Shown: positions 17,333 to 26,479 of the stretch, piece after piece
Position numbering within the stretch: the stretch's first letter is position 1
How the letters are laid out: each line of letters begins with the position of its first letter
Assembly: GCF_021568285.1 (NCBI RefSeq)
Contig: NZ_JAKGTQ010000007.1
Span: 1-64,000 of the forward strand
Direction of reading: 5' to 3'
Length of the DNA: 64,000 nt
From: Rheinheimera sp. UJ63
Lineage (GTDB): Bacteria; Pseudomonadota; Gammaproteobacteria; Enterobacterales; Alteromonadaceae
Program-made: the position numbers and the translations under genes
Notes under the pieces: generated by a model
Seen by the model: only the letters and a program-made list of their open reading frames with translations
Databases searched by the model: none
What the model was told of the DNA's origin: nothing

Positions 17333-18639
17333 TTGGGCTTAGCTTCTAACCAGCGATTGCCACCCTGCCGCTTTGCTTGATACATCGCTTGGTCTGCTGT
17401 GGCCATCAGCTGTTCGGTATTGGCGCCGCCGCTAGGATACAAAGCCACCCCAATACTGCTGGTGACATGAATCGCATGCTGTTTAAACAAGATAGGTTTC
17501 GCTAAAGCAAGCCGTATTTGCTCAGCAATAGCGAACACCACGTTGTACTCATCTAACTTTGATAACAAGATAACAAATTCATCGCCACCAAAACGCGCCA
17601 CCGTATCGCTATGCCGAATACAGCGTTGAATGCGTTTTGCCACTTCCTGCAACACGCTATCACCCGCCGCATGACCTAATTGATCATTGATGGGTTTGAA
17701 ATTGTCTAAGTCGAGATAAAACAAGGCTAAACAGCCATTATGTCGAGGCAATGCCGCTAAAGCTTGTTGGCAGCGATCTTTAAACAGTTCTCGTTTGGGG
17801 AGCTGGGTTAGCTCATCGTATAAAGCACTGTAATGTAAACGCGACAATAATTCTTTTCGCTCGATGGCGATAGCAATATGCTGACCAATAAACTCAATCA
17901 GTTCACTATCGGCAAAACCGGTGGCCCCAGGCTCTGTTGGCAGTTGTACCGCTAACACACCCAATGTTTTAGCCGACGCTTTTAACGGCACCCCTAACCA
18001 ACCCTGCTGATCGGGTACTAATTGCTGATGCGGTGCAGTGGGTTGTTGCAGCACGCCACAACAAAATTGTTCAGCACCTGCCTGCTCTGCTGCGTTTGTT
18101 TGCTCTAAATTTATGTAGGGTAGGTACAATTCAGCGGCGTTGGCACCTCGGGCAATAACAATACTGCGTAAAGGCATCAGACTGGCAATAATGTGTTGCA
18201 ACTGTTGATAGAGGGCAAACAGATCATCGGCCGTAAAAGCGGCTTCTGAAATAGCATACATTGCTGCTTGCCGTGCTTCAGTCTGCTTTAATTGGGTGAT
18301 ATCACGCGCTACAGCCACTCGCTGTTGTTTGTCATTAGACCAACGCGCCGACCATAACAGATAGACCACTTGACCATCTTTACGAATATAACGGTTTTCA
18401 AAGTCGATAACGACTTGGCCTTGGTTAATAGCTTGCGCTGCGTCTAGGGTTTTTTGCCGATCATCAGGATGAATAAAGTTGAACATTGACTGCCCAAGCA
18501 TTTCCTCTGGCTTATAACCAAAAATACGCTCGGCGCCCTGACTTAAAAACTCAAAACATCCATGTTGATCAACAGCGCAAACCGCATCGAGTAATAAATC
18601 AATGTAGTGACTTAACGCAGTGTACAGAGGAGAAGTCAT
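17329..18639 (-). CDS. PAS-GAF-GGDEF diguanylate cyclase
   Basis: The 436-residue soluble protein has a PAS domain (about 8-115), a GAF-like domain (about 125-262) and a GGDEF domain (about 270-432). The active site RFGGDEFVILL is intact (GGDEF at 351-355), and RHSD at 342-345 lies exactly five residues upstream, the position of the allosteric inhibitory site that binds c-di-GMP. It should therefore be an active, feedback-inhibited cyclase responding to a cytoplasmic signal. No EAL domain or membrane segment is present. Confidence 0.92.
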   Translation of the reverse strand: MTSPLYTALSHYIDLLLDAVCAVDQHGCFEFLSQGAERIFGYKPEEMLGQSMFNFIHPDDRQKTLDAAQAINQGQVVIDFENRYIRKDGQVVYLLWSARWSNDKQQRVAVARDITQLKQTEARQAAMYAISEAAFTADDLFALYQQLQHIIASLMPLRSIVIARGANAAELYLPYINLEQTNAAEQAGAEQFCCGVLQQPTAPHQQLVPDQQGWLGVPLKASAKTLGVLAVQLPTEPGATGFADSELIEFIGQHIAIAIERKELLSRLHYSALYDELTQLPKRELFKDRCQQALAALPRHNGCLALFYLDLDNFKPINDQLGHAAGDSVLQEVAKRIQRCIRHSDTVARFGGDEFVILLSKLDEYNVVFAIAEQIRLALAKPILFKQHAIHVTSSIGVALYPSGGANTEQLMATADQAMYQAKRQGGNRWLEAKPN

Positions 18640-18758
18640 AACAGCTCATATAACAATCTATAATCGGTAATTAGCCTAACACAATTCGGTTTAATCTTAA
18701 GATTAAAGTCGATGCCAAACCTAAATATAGTTAAGCCCTATCCCCTTAAAAATTCAAG

Positions 18759-20309
18759 CTAGGTTAACTGCTGAATTAACTGCTGACAATTACGCCAAAC
18801 CAACGCGTAAATAGTCAGCTGCGGATTAACCCCCAAACTGCTTGGTAAGATAGAGCCATCAAATATCGACAGGTTTTCCAGTTGAAAATGTCGGCCAAAA
18901 CTATCAACTACCCCATCCTGCTCTTTTGCGCTCATATTACATCCTCCCATCACATGGGCGGACACCACGGTTTGTTTCAGTGGTTTTAACGCTAAATTGT
19001 GAATAGCTTGCCGCGCCTCTGACCAGCTACGATAAGCTTGCGCGTCATGGTGGATCGGCAAAACTTGTTTGGCACCGGCGGCGAATTGTAACTCGGCCAT
19101 CGATAACAACGCCTTGCGCATCCCTTGCCATAGGTAATCACTGATCGGGTAATCCAGCAATGGCTGCTCAAATTGATCTAATTGGACATGCCCCCCTTGG
19201 CTATCTGGGTGAAAGCCGTCGCGTAACAACGCAATGGTGACTTGAAGATGGTCAAATTGCTGCATTAATAGCGCATGCTGCTCGGCGAAGCCCGTTAACT
19301 TCGTCGCCATTAAAACCGGATGTACGGGGGGCACTTCCAGTTTATAACCGATGTGTTCTTTATCTTGTGGCCAAACAAACTGATCAGAATAAATAGATTG
19401 CGGCGCGCCTTGATGACCGGCAATACGCTCGTCAAATATGGCACCCGAAATGACACTCGGATGTAAATAAGTATGCTTACCTAACCGTTTGGAAGGATCG
19501 GGTACCTTCGAGCGAAGTAACAACGCCGGAGAACCTATGGCCCCCGCTGCAACAATATAATGCTTGGCACTGATCGTGACGTTAATGCCTTTTTGCGGCT
19601 GAAAATAAGCATTAACCGGCAATGCACTGAGACTGTGAATTTTGTTTCCTTGCCAGTTTAATTGCCGTACCGACAAACGAGAGAGTAATGTTGCCCCTTG
19701 CGCCAGCGCTGCAGGAATAGTGCTCACCAACATCGATTGTTTGGCGTTTATCGGGCAACCAAAACCACAATAGCCAAGATTCGCGCAACCATTCACATTA
19801 CGACTAATGACACCAGAGTGCCAACCTAATGACGTGCAACCTCGCTGCAACTGCTGGTTGTTCGCATTTGGTGCCAGCGACCAAGGCTGCATATTTAAAC
19901 GCTGTTCCGCTAAAGCAAAAAAAGGGATCAGACTTTGCTCCGCTTGAAACGCTAAACCAAATTGCTGTTGCCAGTAATCCAGGGTAGCCGCTGGCGTACG
20001 AAATGACGATGTCCAATTGACTGTGGTTGATCCCCCCACCGTACGACCTTGTAAAATACTGATCGCTTGGTCACGCGTTTTACGGGCCGCACCTTCTTGA
20101 TAAAGCTGCGGATAAGCCCAGCGCTCTTCCATGACAAAATCTTCACGCTGATACCATGCGCCTTCCTCCACTAACAACACCTGAAAACCGGCTGCGGTAA
20201 GTTGCTCGGCGGCAATGCCGCCCCCTGCACCGGAGCCGATAATCACTACATCTGCACTATAATGCTGATCGTGCGTTAAAGTACTGGCATCAATATGTTT
20301 CACTGTCAT
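18759..20309 (-). CDS. GMC family oxidoreductase, large FAD subunit
   Basis: This 516-residue flavoprotein has the N-terminal FAD fold (VVIIGSGAGGGIAAEQL), the GMC motif GRTVGGSTTVNW and a C-terminal block with HVMGGCNMS and NPQLTIYAL. A cysteine-rich segment (CANLGYCGFGC, about 179-189) is shared with alcohol and sugar-acid dehydrogenases of this family. I chose the ATG at 20309, which overlaps the stop of the upstream small-subunit gene by one base (TAATG). It has no signal peptide of its own; the upstream subunit does. Substrate is not predictable. No cytochrome c subunit lies nearby. Confidence 0.85.
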   Translation of the reverse strand: MTVKHIDASTLTHDQHYSADVVIIGSGAGGGIAAEQLTAAGFQVLLVEEGAWYQREDFVMEERWAYPQLYQEGAARKTRDQAISILQGRTVGGSTTVNWTSSFRTPAATLDYWQQQFGLAFQAEQSLIPFFALAEQRLNMQPWSLAPNANNQQLQRGCTSLGWHSGVISRNVNGCANLGYCGFGCPINAKQSMLVSTIPAALAQGATLLSRLSVRQLNWQGNKIHSLSALPVNAYFQPQKGINVTISAKHYIVAAGAIGSPALLLRSKVPDPSKRLGKHTYLHPSVISGAIFDERIAGHQGAPQSIYSDQFVWPQDKEHIGYKLEVPPVHPVLMATKLTGFAEQHALLMQQFDHLQVTIALLRDGFHPDSQGGHVQLDQFEQPLLDYPISDYLWQGMRKALLSMAELQFAAGAKQVLPIHHDAQAYRSWSEARQAIHNLALKPLKQTVVSAHVMGGCNMSAKEQDGVVDSFGRHFQLENLSIFDGSILPSSLGVNPQLTIYALVWRNCQQLIQQLT

Positions 20310-20806
20310 TAGCGAAATCTCGGGGCTTGATATGGCAGCGCGACCCAATGCTCGGGTTGACCATAGTAAGCGCCGTACAACAGCTCTCTTAGCCCATGAT
20401 AAGCTTGCTGTAACAATTGCAAGTAACTATCACGCCAAGCCGCTAACAGGCTCAAACGTTGTGGCAAAGATAAACTCGTTAAACGGCTAAGATGCCCGGT
20501 TAAACCCAGTTGAGTTAGGCGCTGGGCAAGCAGATTAAACAACTGATGTAATTCTTGTTGCTGGCGTAACGGCAAGAAAGGGATGAAATCGGCAATGGCC
20601 GTTTTAGTGCGTATCAGCTCCGCTTCTGCTAAAGTCGCAGCTGTGGGTAAGGCTCCCAATAATAAAGCCGGTAATAACGCTGATAGCACAAGATCTCGGT
20701 TAGCGTGGTTTGGGGTAAAGCTGTGCTGCCAACCCCAAACGCCAATCCCTAGGCTTGATGCAGCAGCAACAGCGATACCGGATAAAATAAATTGTCTTCG
20801 TTGCAT
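20309..20806 (-). CDS. Tat-signal small subunit of the GMC oxidoreductase
   Basis: From the ATG at 20806 (AGG ribosome site; a longer reading starts at 20827) the 165-residue product begins MQRRQFILSGIAVAAASSLG, a twin-arginine signal. The rest is helical, with FIPFLPLRQQQELHQLFNLL and an aromatic-rich end, resembling gluconate 2-dehydrogenase subunit 3-like proteins. Such small subunits carry a folded FAD partner through the Tat translocon. Translational coupling with the GMC gene supports a complex in the periplasm. Confidence 0.78.
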   Translation of the reverse strand: MQRRQFILSGIAVAAASSLGIGVWGWQHSFTPNHANRDLVLSALLPALLLGALPTAATLAEAELIRTKTAIADFIPFLPLRQQQELHQLFNLLAQRLTQLGLTGHLSRLTSLSLPQRLSLLAAWRDSYLQLLQQAYHGLRELLYGAYYGQPEHWVALPYQAPRFR

Positions 20807-20829
20807 AGTGCTGCACCTAAATATCATTA

Positions 20830-21864
20830 ATGATTCATTGTTTACTAGGATACCGCCTTTTGCAAGCTCAGATCAGACCAGTTTATACCAGCAGCTTTAA
20901 AGCACCGTGGTGGCTAAAGCATGCTCACCTGCAAACCATTTTCGCAAAGTACTTAAGCCCAAAAGCTCGGCTCAGTAGCCAAGCAGAATTATTTACCCTT
21001 AGCGATGGCGATGAACTGCAATTAAATTGGACAGAATTACCCAAGGCGACGGATACGCGGCCTTTAGTGGTGCTCTTACACGGTTTAGCGGGCAATATCG
21101 ATAGCCATTATATTCAAGGCTTACTCACAGAACTAAAACAGCGCAATTGGCCTGCCGTGTTAATGCATTTTCGTGGCTGCCATGGCCAACCAAATAAATT
21201 ACCACGCGCTTATCATAGTGGTGATACCGGTGACTTTGCCGAAGTCATCACGCAAATACAGCAACGCTTTCCGCTAATGCCGATCAGCGCTGTCGGCTTT
21301 TCGCTCGGCGCCAATGTGTTAGTCAAATATTGTGGTGAGCAAGGCGGGGCGAATCTACTTAAAGCTGCGGTGGCCGTTTGCCCGCCCTTAGCGTTATCTG
21401 CCAGTGCCAAACGCATCAATAGCGGCAGCAGCAAGGTGTACCAACGCTATTTATTAAGCCGTTTAAAAGCCAGTACCGAACAGAAACTGGCGTCACATGC
21501 TAACTTTCCCTTACCGCTAACCCTTGAGCAAATTCGCAGTTTTAGCAGTATTGAACAGTTTGATCAGCATTATACTGCACCAATACATGGTTTTCGTGAT
21601 GCACAAGATTATTATCAAAAAGCCAGTGGCAAAGCGTTTTTGCGGCATATTCAAATTCCCACCTTGGTGATCCATGCCCATGACGATCCATTTTTAAGTG
21701 ATGCCGTGATCCCTAAACCAACAGACTTAAGCGCCAGTGTACACTACGAACTGAGCCAACATGGTGGACATGTTGGCTTTGTGACGGGTGGCAGCCCGTT
21801 TAAACCGGTATTCTGGCTTAACCAGCGGATCCCCGCCTTCATTAAGCAGCAACTAAACCTATGA
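20830..21864 (+). CDS. yheT: YheT family alpha/beta hydrolase
   Basis: The 344-residue protein aligns with E. coli Yhe[33 protein letters not shown], the nucleophile elbow GFSLGAN (Ser158), the acid in IHAHDDPF (Asp285/286) and a histidine in HGGHVGF. These residues form a hydrolase triad, probably an esterase; the physiological substrate is unknown. The ATG has a poor ribosome site and sits 24 bases from the divergent Tat-subunit gene. It overlaps yheU by four bases. Confidence 0.92.
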   Translation: MIHCLLGYRLLQAQIRPVYTSSFKAPWWLKHAHLQTIFAKYLSPKARLSSQAELFTLSDGDELQLNWTELPKATDTRPLVVLLHGLAGNIDSHYIQGLLTELKQRNWPAVLMHFRGCHGQPNKLPRAYHSGDTGDFAEVITQIQQRFPLMPISAVGFSLGANVLVKYCGEQGGANLLKAAVAVCPPLALSASAKRINSGSSKVYQRYLLSRLKASTEQKLASHANFPLPLTLEQIRSFSSIEQFDQHYTAPIHGFRDAQDYYQKASGKAFLRHIQIPTLVIHAHDDPFLSDAVIPKPTDLSASVHYELSQHGGHVGFVTGGSPFKPVFWLNQRIPAFIKQQLNL

Positions 21865-22103
21865 TTATTTCTTATACCGATATCGACCCCACCACGTTAG
21901 ATAACTTAATTGAAAGCTTTGTGCTGCGCGAAGGCACCGATTACGGTGAGCAAGAAGTGTCCTTAGCTGCCAAGGTACAAGCTATCCGGCGGCAACTAAA
22001 AGCAGGCGAGGTTTTGATTGTCTATTCTGAGTTAGACGAAACAGTCAACCTGATGTCTAAACAGCATTTTATGCAACAACAAGCCGCTGAAGGCTCAATG
22101 TAG
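21861..22103 (+). CDS. yheU: UPF0270 protein YheU
   Basis: This 80-residue cytoplasmic protein ([31 protein letters not shown]) is the YheU/UPF0270 family, which follows yheT in E. coli as well. The start codon overlaps the yheT stop (ATGA), indicating coupled translation. Function unknown. Confidence 0.92.
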   Translation: MIISYTDIDPTTLDNLIESFVLREGTDYGEQEVSLAAKVQAIRRQLKAGEVLIVYSELDETVNLMSKQHFMQQQAAEGSM

Positions 22104-22142
22104 AACCTAGCCGATACCGCAATAAAGGAGCGATAAACGATT

Positions 22143-22346
22143 ATGTGGGAATATAAAATTATTGATTCTGCCAACGCTGGAAAAACTGGCTTTCTTAGAG
22201 GGCGAACGGTAGAGCAAGCTGAAGCTTACTTAAATGCATTAGGGGAAGAAGGTTGGGAGATTATCGATATCGACTTTCAAATGGACCCCACGATGCCTGG
22301 CGGCCCAACGCATTTTCACGGTATTGCCAAGCGTGCGAAGTCATAA
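22143..22346 (+). CDS. DUF4177-like small protein
   Basis: The 67-residue product (MWEYKIIDS, then RTVEQAEAYLNALGEEGWEI) has the tryptophan pattern and length of DUF4177 proteins, small alpha/beta domains of unknown role. AAAGGAG lies rather far (about 13 bases) upstream of the ATG. Confidence 0.68.
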   Translation: MWEYKIIDSANAGKTGFLRGRTVEQAEAYLNALGEEGWEIIDIDFQMDPTMPGGPTHFHGIAKRAKS

Positions 22347-22423
22347 TCGTCTTCTGCCATTCCCACTGGCAACAACGGAGACATAGCGCCAACTTTGCAT
22401 CAATGTCATTAACGAGACAAAGA

Positions 22424-22466
22424 AAGCCGCGAGGACTTGCGCAATACAAACCAGAACCTGCGGCTT
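22424..22466. repeat. Stem-loop before the pckA terminator
   Basis: AAGCCGC plus AGG (22424-22434, one bulged base) pairs with CCTGCGGCTT (22457-22466) around a 22-base loop, just before the terminator at 22474-22504. The stretch 22347-22472 between the DUF4177 gene and the terminator has no supported reading frame. Confidence 0.45.
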
Positions 22467-22473
22467 AAAAAGC

Positions 22474-22504
22474 AAAAAGCCAACCTTACGAGGTTGGCTT
22501 TTTT
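22474..22504. terminator. Bidirectional terminator downstream of pckA
   Basis: AAAAAGCCAACCT (22474-22486) pairs with AGGTTGGCTTTTT (22491-22503) over a TACG tetraloop, with A and T runs on both sides. It ends pckA on the minus strand and the DUF4177 transcript on the plus strand. Confidence 0.88.
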
Positions 22505-22519
22505 AATAACGCGCAGTAA

Positions 22520-24118
22520 TTACAGCTGAGGGCCAGCAGCAACTAAGGCTTTACCTTCGGCATTGTCAGTAAACTTTTCAAAGTTCTTAACAAAACGGCT
22601 GGCCAGATCTTGAGCTTTCACTTCCCAATCAGCCGCATTGGCATACGTCATACGCGGATCCAAAATACCATCTTCAACATCGTGCAGATGTTTTGGCATG
22701 GCTAAATTAAAGTAAGGCAATTGCACAAACTCTGCGTTCTCGATACTGCCATCTAGAATAGCGTCGATAATAGCTCGCGTCGCTTTAATCGAAATGCGCT
22801 TGCCAGAACCATTCCAACCGGTATTCACTAAATAAGCTTCAGCGCCTGCTGCTGCCATCCGCTTACCTAATACTTCCGCATATTGCGTTGGGTGCAGGCT
22901 TAAAAAAGCCGCACCAAAACAGCTAGAGAAGGTTGGCGTTGGCTCAGTAATGCCACGCTCGGTGCCTGCCAGTTTCGCCGTAAAACCAGACAAGAAGTGG
23001 TACTTCGCTTGTTCTTTGGTTAATTTTGATACCGGTGGTAACACGCCAAAGGCATCCGCCGTTAAGAAAATGACTTTTTTCGCATGACCCGCTTTGGATA
23101 CAGGTGTCACGATATTATCGATATGATAAATCGGATAAGAGACACGCGTGTTTTCGGTTTTAGAACCATCGTTGTAATCAATCTTACCGTCAGCTGCGAC
23201 CGTGACGTTCTCTAACAAGGCATCACGACGGATTGCATTGAAGATATCAGGTTCATTCTCTTTCGATAGGTTGATCGTTTTGGCGTAACAGCCGCCTTCA
23301 AAGTTAAATACACCAGCGTCATCCCAACCGTGTTCATCGTCACCAATTAATTGACGTTTTGGATCAGTTGATAACGTTGTTTTACCCGTGCCTGATAACC
23401 CGAAGAAGACAGCAACATCGCCTGCCGCACCTACGTTGGCCGAACAGTGCATCGAAGCGATACCTTGCAGCGGTAAAAAGTAGTTCATCATAGAGAACAT
23501 ACCTTTTTTCATTTCGCCGCCGTACCATGTGCCACCAATTAACTGAATACGCTCAGTTAGGTTAAAAGCCACAAAGTTTTCTGAATTTAAGCCATGCTTC
23601 TGCCAATCAGGATTAGTACATTTCGCGCCATTCATCACAATAAAATCAGGCTTGTAGGTCGCTAACTCAGCGTCTGTTGGGCGAATAAACATGTTTTTAA
23701 CGAAATGCGCTTGCCACGCCACTTCAGTGATAAAACGAACGGCTAAGCGAGTATCGGCATTCGCACCACAGTAGGTATCAACAACAAATAAACGCTTACC
23801 TGATAATTGCTTGGTGACCAGCGCTTTTAAGTCGGTCCATACTTCAGTGCTAATAGGCTTGTTGTCATTTTTACCTTGATCAGACCACCAAACCGTATCG
23901 CGTGTAGTGTCATCTCGAACGATGTATTTATCTTTAGGAGAACGACCGGTAAAAATACCTGTATCAACCGATACGGCGCCTGACTCTGTGAGTTTACCTT
24001 TTTCATACCCAGTTAAATCACTACGTGTTTCTTCCGCGAATAGTAAATCATATGAAGGGTTGTAAATGACTTCCGCGACATCCGTGATGCCGTATTGGCC
24101 CAGATCCAGATCGGACAT
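22520..24118 (-). CDS. pckA: ATP-dependent phosphoenolpyruvate carboxykinase PckA
   Basis: PckA converts oxaloacetate and ATP to phosphoenolpyruvate, CO2 and ADP, the entry step of gluconeogenesis. The 532-residue protein shows the motifs of the ATP-dependent class: [12 protein letters not shown], the substrate segment with [15 protein letters not shown], the kinase P-loop [11 protein letters not shown] and the metal site DDEHGWDD. An AGGAG ribosome site precedes the ATG. A long leader contains a perfect palindrome (24185-24215). In E. coli pckA also neighbours the envZ-ompR and hslR-hslO genes. Confidence 0.97.
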   Translation of the reverse strand: MSDLDLGQYGITDVAEVIYNPSYDLLFAEETRSDLTGYEKGKLTESGAVSVDTGIFTGRSPKDKYIVRDDTTRDTVWWSDQGKNDNKPISTEVWTDLKALVTKQLSGKRLFVVDTYCGANADTRLAVRFITEVAWQAHFVKNMFIRPTDAELATYKPDFIVMNGAKCTNPDWQKHGLNSENFVAFNLTERIQLIGGTWYGGEMKKGMFSMMNYFLPLQGIASMHCSANVGAAGDVAVFFGLSGTGKTTLSTDPKRQLIGDDEHGWDDAGVFNFEGGCYAKTINLSKENEPDIFNAIRRDALLENVTVAADGKIDYNDGSKTENTRVSYPIYHIDNIVTPVSKAGHAKKVIFLTADAFGVLPPVSKLTKEQAKYHFLSGFTAKLAGTERGITEPTPTFSSCFGAAFLSLHPTQYAEVLGKRMAAAGAEAYLVNTGWNGSGKRISIKATRAIIDAILDGSIENAEFVQLPYFNLAMPKHLHDVEDGILDPRMTYANAADWEVKAQDLASRFVKNFEKFTDNAEGKALVAAGPQL

Positions 24119-24184
24119 GTTGTTGACTCCTAGGGTACTGTAGGTAAAGGTGCGTCTCTAGCGGACTATTTAAATTTTGTTGCG

Positions 24185-24215
24185 TTTTGAACAAACGGCT
24201 GAAATTTGTTCAAAA
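24185..24215. promoter_or_regulatory. Perfect 11-bp palindrome in the pckA upstream region
   Basis: TTTTGAACAAA (24185-24195) and TTTGTTCAAAA (24205-24215) are exact inverted repeats around nine bases (CGGCTGAAA), 67-97 bases upstream of the pckA ATG. No T tract or ribosome site follows in a way that suggests a terminator. It reads as a dimeric-repressor operator, but I cannot assign the regulator. I see no convincing sigma-70 pair here to fix its place relative to the promoter. Confidence 0.5.
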
Positions 24216-24340
24216 AACACCTAATAAGCATAGCGTTTTTCAAACATAAAAGATAGCGATTATTGACAAGCAATCGGGCTGTAAGCCAATAACAGCAAGG
24301 GCTGCAGCCTGTTGCTAACTTACAGAATTTGGTAATTTAA

Positions 24341-25165
24341 TTACAGGATCCGCGTAGTGCTCTTTGCGCGAATTAAGTCTGACCAAGGAGCCGCAGCTTG
24401 ACCTATCACCATAAAATCTGGATTGGCTAGGGTTTCACGCTGATTGTAACTCAGCGGGGCAAATTGACTGTCGAGGATTTTACCACCGGCTTCTTCAACG
24501 ATGACATGCACCGCGCCCGTATCCCATTCACCGGTTGGGCCTAGCCGTAAATAACAATCGGCTTTACCCTCAGCAACCAAACAGCTTTTTAAAGAGCAGC
24601 TACCCAGCGGGATATACTCGACCTGTTGTGTCACACTGAGCAAATCCATGATCGGTTGTCGTGGTTGGCGCCGACTTACCGCAATACGCAGCTGTTCACC
24701 GGCTTGATGTTGATGTACAGCGATGCGTTTAATTAAGTTTGCTTGCTGCTTAAAAGCACCATTGCCGCGCGTTGCATAATAAATAACGTCTTCTTTTGGC
24801 CAGTAAATCACCCCTAGCGCTGGCCAGCCGTGTTCTACTAAAGCGATGCTCACGGCAAAATCGCCACTACGAGCCACAAATTCTTGCGTACCGTCCATAG
24901 GATCAATTAACCAATAACGTGGCCAATCTGAACGCTGCGCTAAAGGAACCAGATGTGTTTCTTCTGAGATGATCGGGATATCGGGCGTTAAGGCCGATAG
25001 TTGTGCAATGATATGGGCATTAGCCGCCAAATCAGCGGTGGTGACCGGACTGCTGTCACTTTTTTGTTGTTCGGTAAAATTACCAGTTTGGTACATTTCC
25101 CACAAAATAGCGCCCGCTTCACGGGCTGTCGTTTTTACAGGTTCCAGCAGTTTGCTTAAAAACAT
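24341..25165 (-). CDS. cysQ: 3'(2'),5'-bisphosphate nucleotidase CysQ
   Basis: CysQ removes phosphoadenosine phosphate (PAP) made during sulfate assimilation. The 274-residue protein has the inositol-monophosphatase-fold metal sites: SEE (about 67-69), DPMDGTQEF and GPTGEWDTGA, and the CysQ-typical SCSLKSCLVAEGKADCYLR. The start overlaps the end of nudE by 47 bases; no later in-frame start would keep the conserved N-terminus, so the overlap appears real. Confidence 0.92.
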   Translation of the reverse strand: MFLSKLLEPVKTTAREAGAILWEMYQTGNFTEQQKSDSSPVTTADLAANAHIIAQLSALTPDIPIISEETHLVPLAQRSDWPRYWLIDPMDGTQEFVARSGDFAVSIALVEHGWPALGVIYWPKEDVIYYATRGNGAFKQQANLIKRIAVHQHQAGEQLRIAVSRRQPRQPIMDLLSVTQQVEYIPLGSCSLKSCLVAEGKADCYLRLGPTGEWDTGAVHVIVEEAGGKILDSQFAPLSYNQRETLANPDFMVIGQAAAPWSDLIRAKSTTRIL

Positions 25166-25730
25166 CCGGATTCGCTTCCAAATACTGTTGTGCCAGCAAC
25201 AAGGCAGCTACGCTGCGTGCTTCGGTAAAATCGGCCTGTTGCAGCAATAAATCCGTTTGCTGACGTGACCAGCTCACTAGCTCCAGTGGCTCTGGCTCAT
25301 CGCCAGCCAGACGCTCCACGTATAAATCGAAGGCTAATACTATATGCATTGTAGCATTAAAATAGCCTGGGGCTAAAGCCAGAGATTTTAATTGCACGAA
25401 GCGCTTCGCGCCAAAACCAATCTCTTCTTTGAGTTCACGATTAGCCGCTGTCACCACGTCCTCACCAGGATCAATCAAGCCTTTGGGGAAGCCAAGTTGA
25501 TAATCATGGGTGCCTGCCGAGTATTCACGTACCAGATAAAAGTTATCGGGATCAGGGCAAGCAATAATCATTACTGCACCACGATTACTGCCGCGCATTC
25601 TTTCGTAAGTGCGCTCTACCCCATTGCTAAACCGTAACTCTAATTGCTCAATTTTAAACAATCGACTTTGAGCGACAATTTCCTGCGCAAGAATTTCTGG
25701 TTTTTGTTTGTCGCTGTTACGCTGCGTCAT
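25119..25730 (-). CDS. nudE: ADP compounds hydrolase NudE
   Basis: NudE is a Nudix enzyme acting on ADP-ribose, Ap3A and NADH. From the ATG at 25730 (GAGAG ribosome site; the frame opens at 25763) it has 203 residues. RLFKIEQLELRFSNGVERTY matches the E. coli N-terminal half and the Nudix box runs GLIDPGEDVVTAANRELKEE then IGF. The overlap with cysQ suggests an operon, and cysQ-nudE-yrfG next to the secretion operon is also seen in Vibrio. Confidence 0.9.
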   Translation of the reverse strand: MTQRNSDKQKPEILAQEIVAQSRLFKIEQLELRFSNGVERTYERMRGSNRGAVMIIACPDPDNFYLVREYSAGTHDYQLGFPKGLIDPGEDVVTAANRELKEEIGFGAKRFVQLKSLALAPGYFNATMHIVLAFDLYVERLAGDEPEPLELVSWSRQQTDLLLQQADFTEARSVAALLLAQQYLEANPDVFKQTAGTCKNDSP

Positions 25731-25792
25731 ACTGGGCTCTCTGGTAAACTTAACATCAAACACTACTATAAAACGATTAATAGGAAAAACCT

Positions 25793-26479
25793 ATGCTGCA
25801 ATGGTCAGAAATCGACACCGTCTTGCTCGATATGGATGGCACCCTGCTCGATTTGCACTTTGATAATTACTTTTGGCAACAGCATTTACCCCTGCGCTGG
25901 GCTGAAATTAGCGGTATCAGCCCTCAGCAAGCGGCGGCTGAATTGGCAGAAGAATACCAACGTTTGCAAGGTAAACTAGAATGGTATTGCCTCGATTACT
26001 GGGGCAAAAGACTGCAATTACCGATCACCGAATTAAAGCGTGAAATTATCCATAAAATCCAAATGCGCGCAGATGTGCCGGCTTTTCTCACTGCCCTAAA
26101 AGCCACCGGGCGACATATTGTGCTGGTGACTAATGCGCATCCTGACAGCTTGTCTTTAAAGCTCGAACGCACTGATCTTGCTAACTATATTGAAGAGTTA
26201 ATCTCGACGCATGAGTTTAGCGTAACGAAAGAAAGCCAACTGCTCTGGCAAAAACTGCAACATCGGTTAGGTTTTGATGTTAATCGAACCTTATTCGTTG
26301 ATGACAGCTTAGCCATTTTACAAGCCGCAGAACAGTTTGGTATTAAGCATCTATTGGCGGTGGCTAACCCAGACAGTCAAAAACCGCATAATAGCTTCAG
26401 TGACTATGCTGCGGTTACCGATTACCACCAACTGCTACCGGCTATTTATGAGAGCCGCCATCAAAAGTTTAATGAATAA
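25793..26479 (+). CDS. yrfG: GMP/IMP nucleotidase YrfG (HAD family)
   Basis: YrfG dephosphorylates purine mononucleotides. The 228-residue protein has the HAD nucleophile motif DMDGT (Asp13, Asp15), motif II in VLVTNAH, a lysine in TKES and the acidic pair in FVDDS. QWSEIDTVLLDMDGTLLDL and FDNYFWQQHLP fit the YrfG subfamily. It is divergent from nudE; its 3' end overlaps the convergent gspN by 19 bases. Confidence 0.9.
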   Translation: MLQWSEIDTVLLDMDGTLLDLHFDNYFWQQHLPLRWAEISGISPQQAAAELAEEYQRLQGKLEWYCLDYWGKRLQLPITELKREIIHKIQMRADVPAFLTALKATGRHIVLVTNAHPDSLSLKLERTDLANYIEELISTHEFSVTKESQLLWQKLQHRLGFDVNRTLFVDDSLAILQAAEQFGIKHLLAVANPDSQKPHNSFSDYAAVTDYHQLLPAIYESRHQKFNE

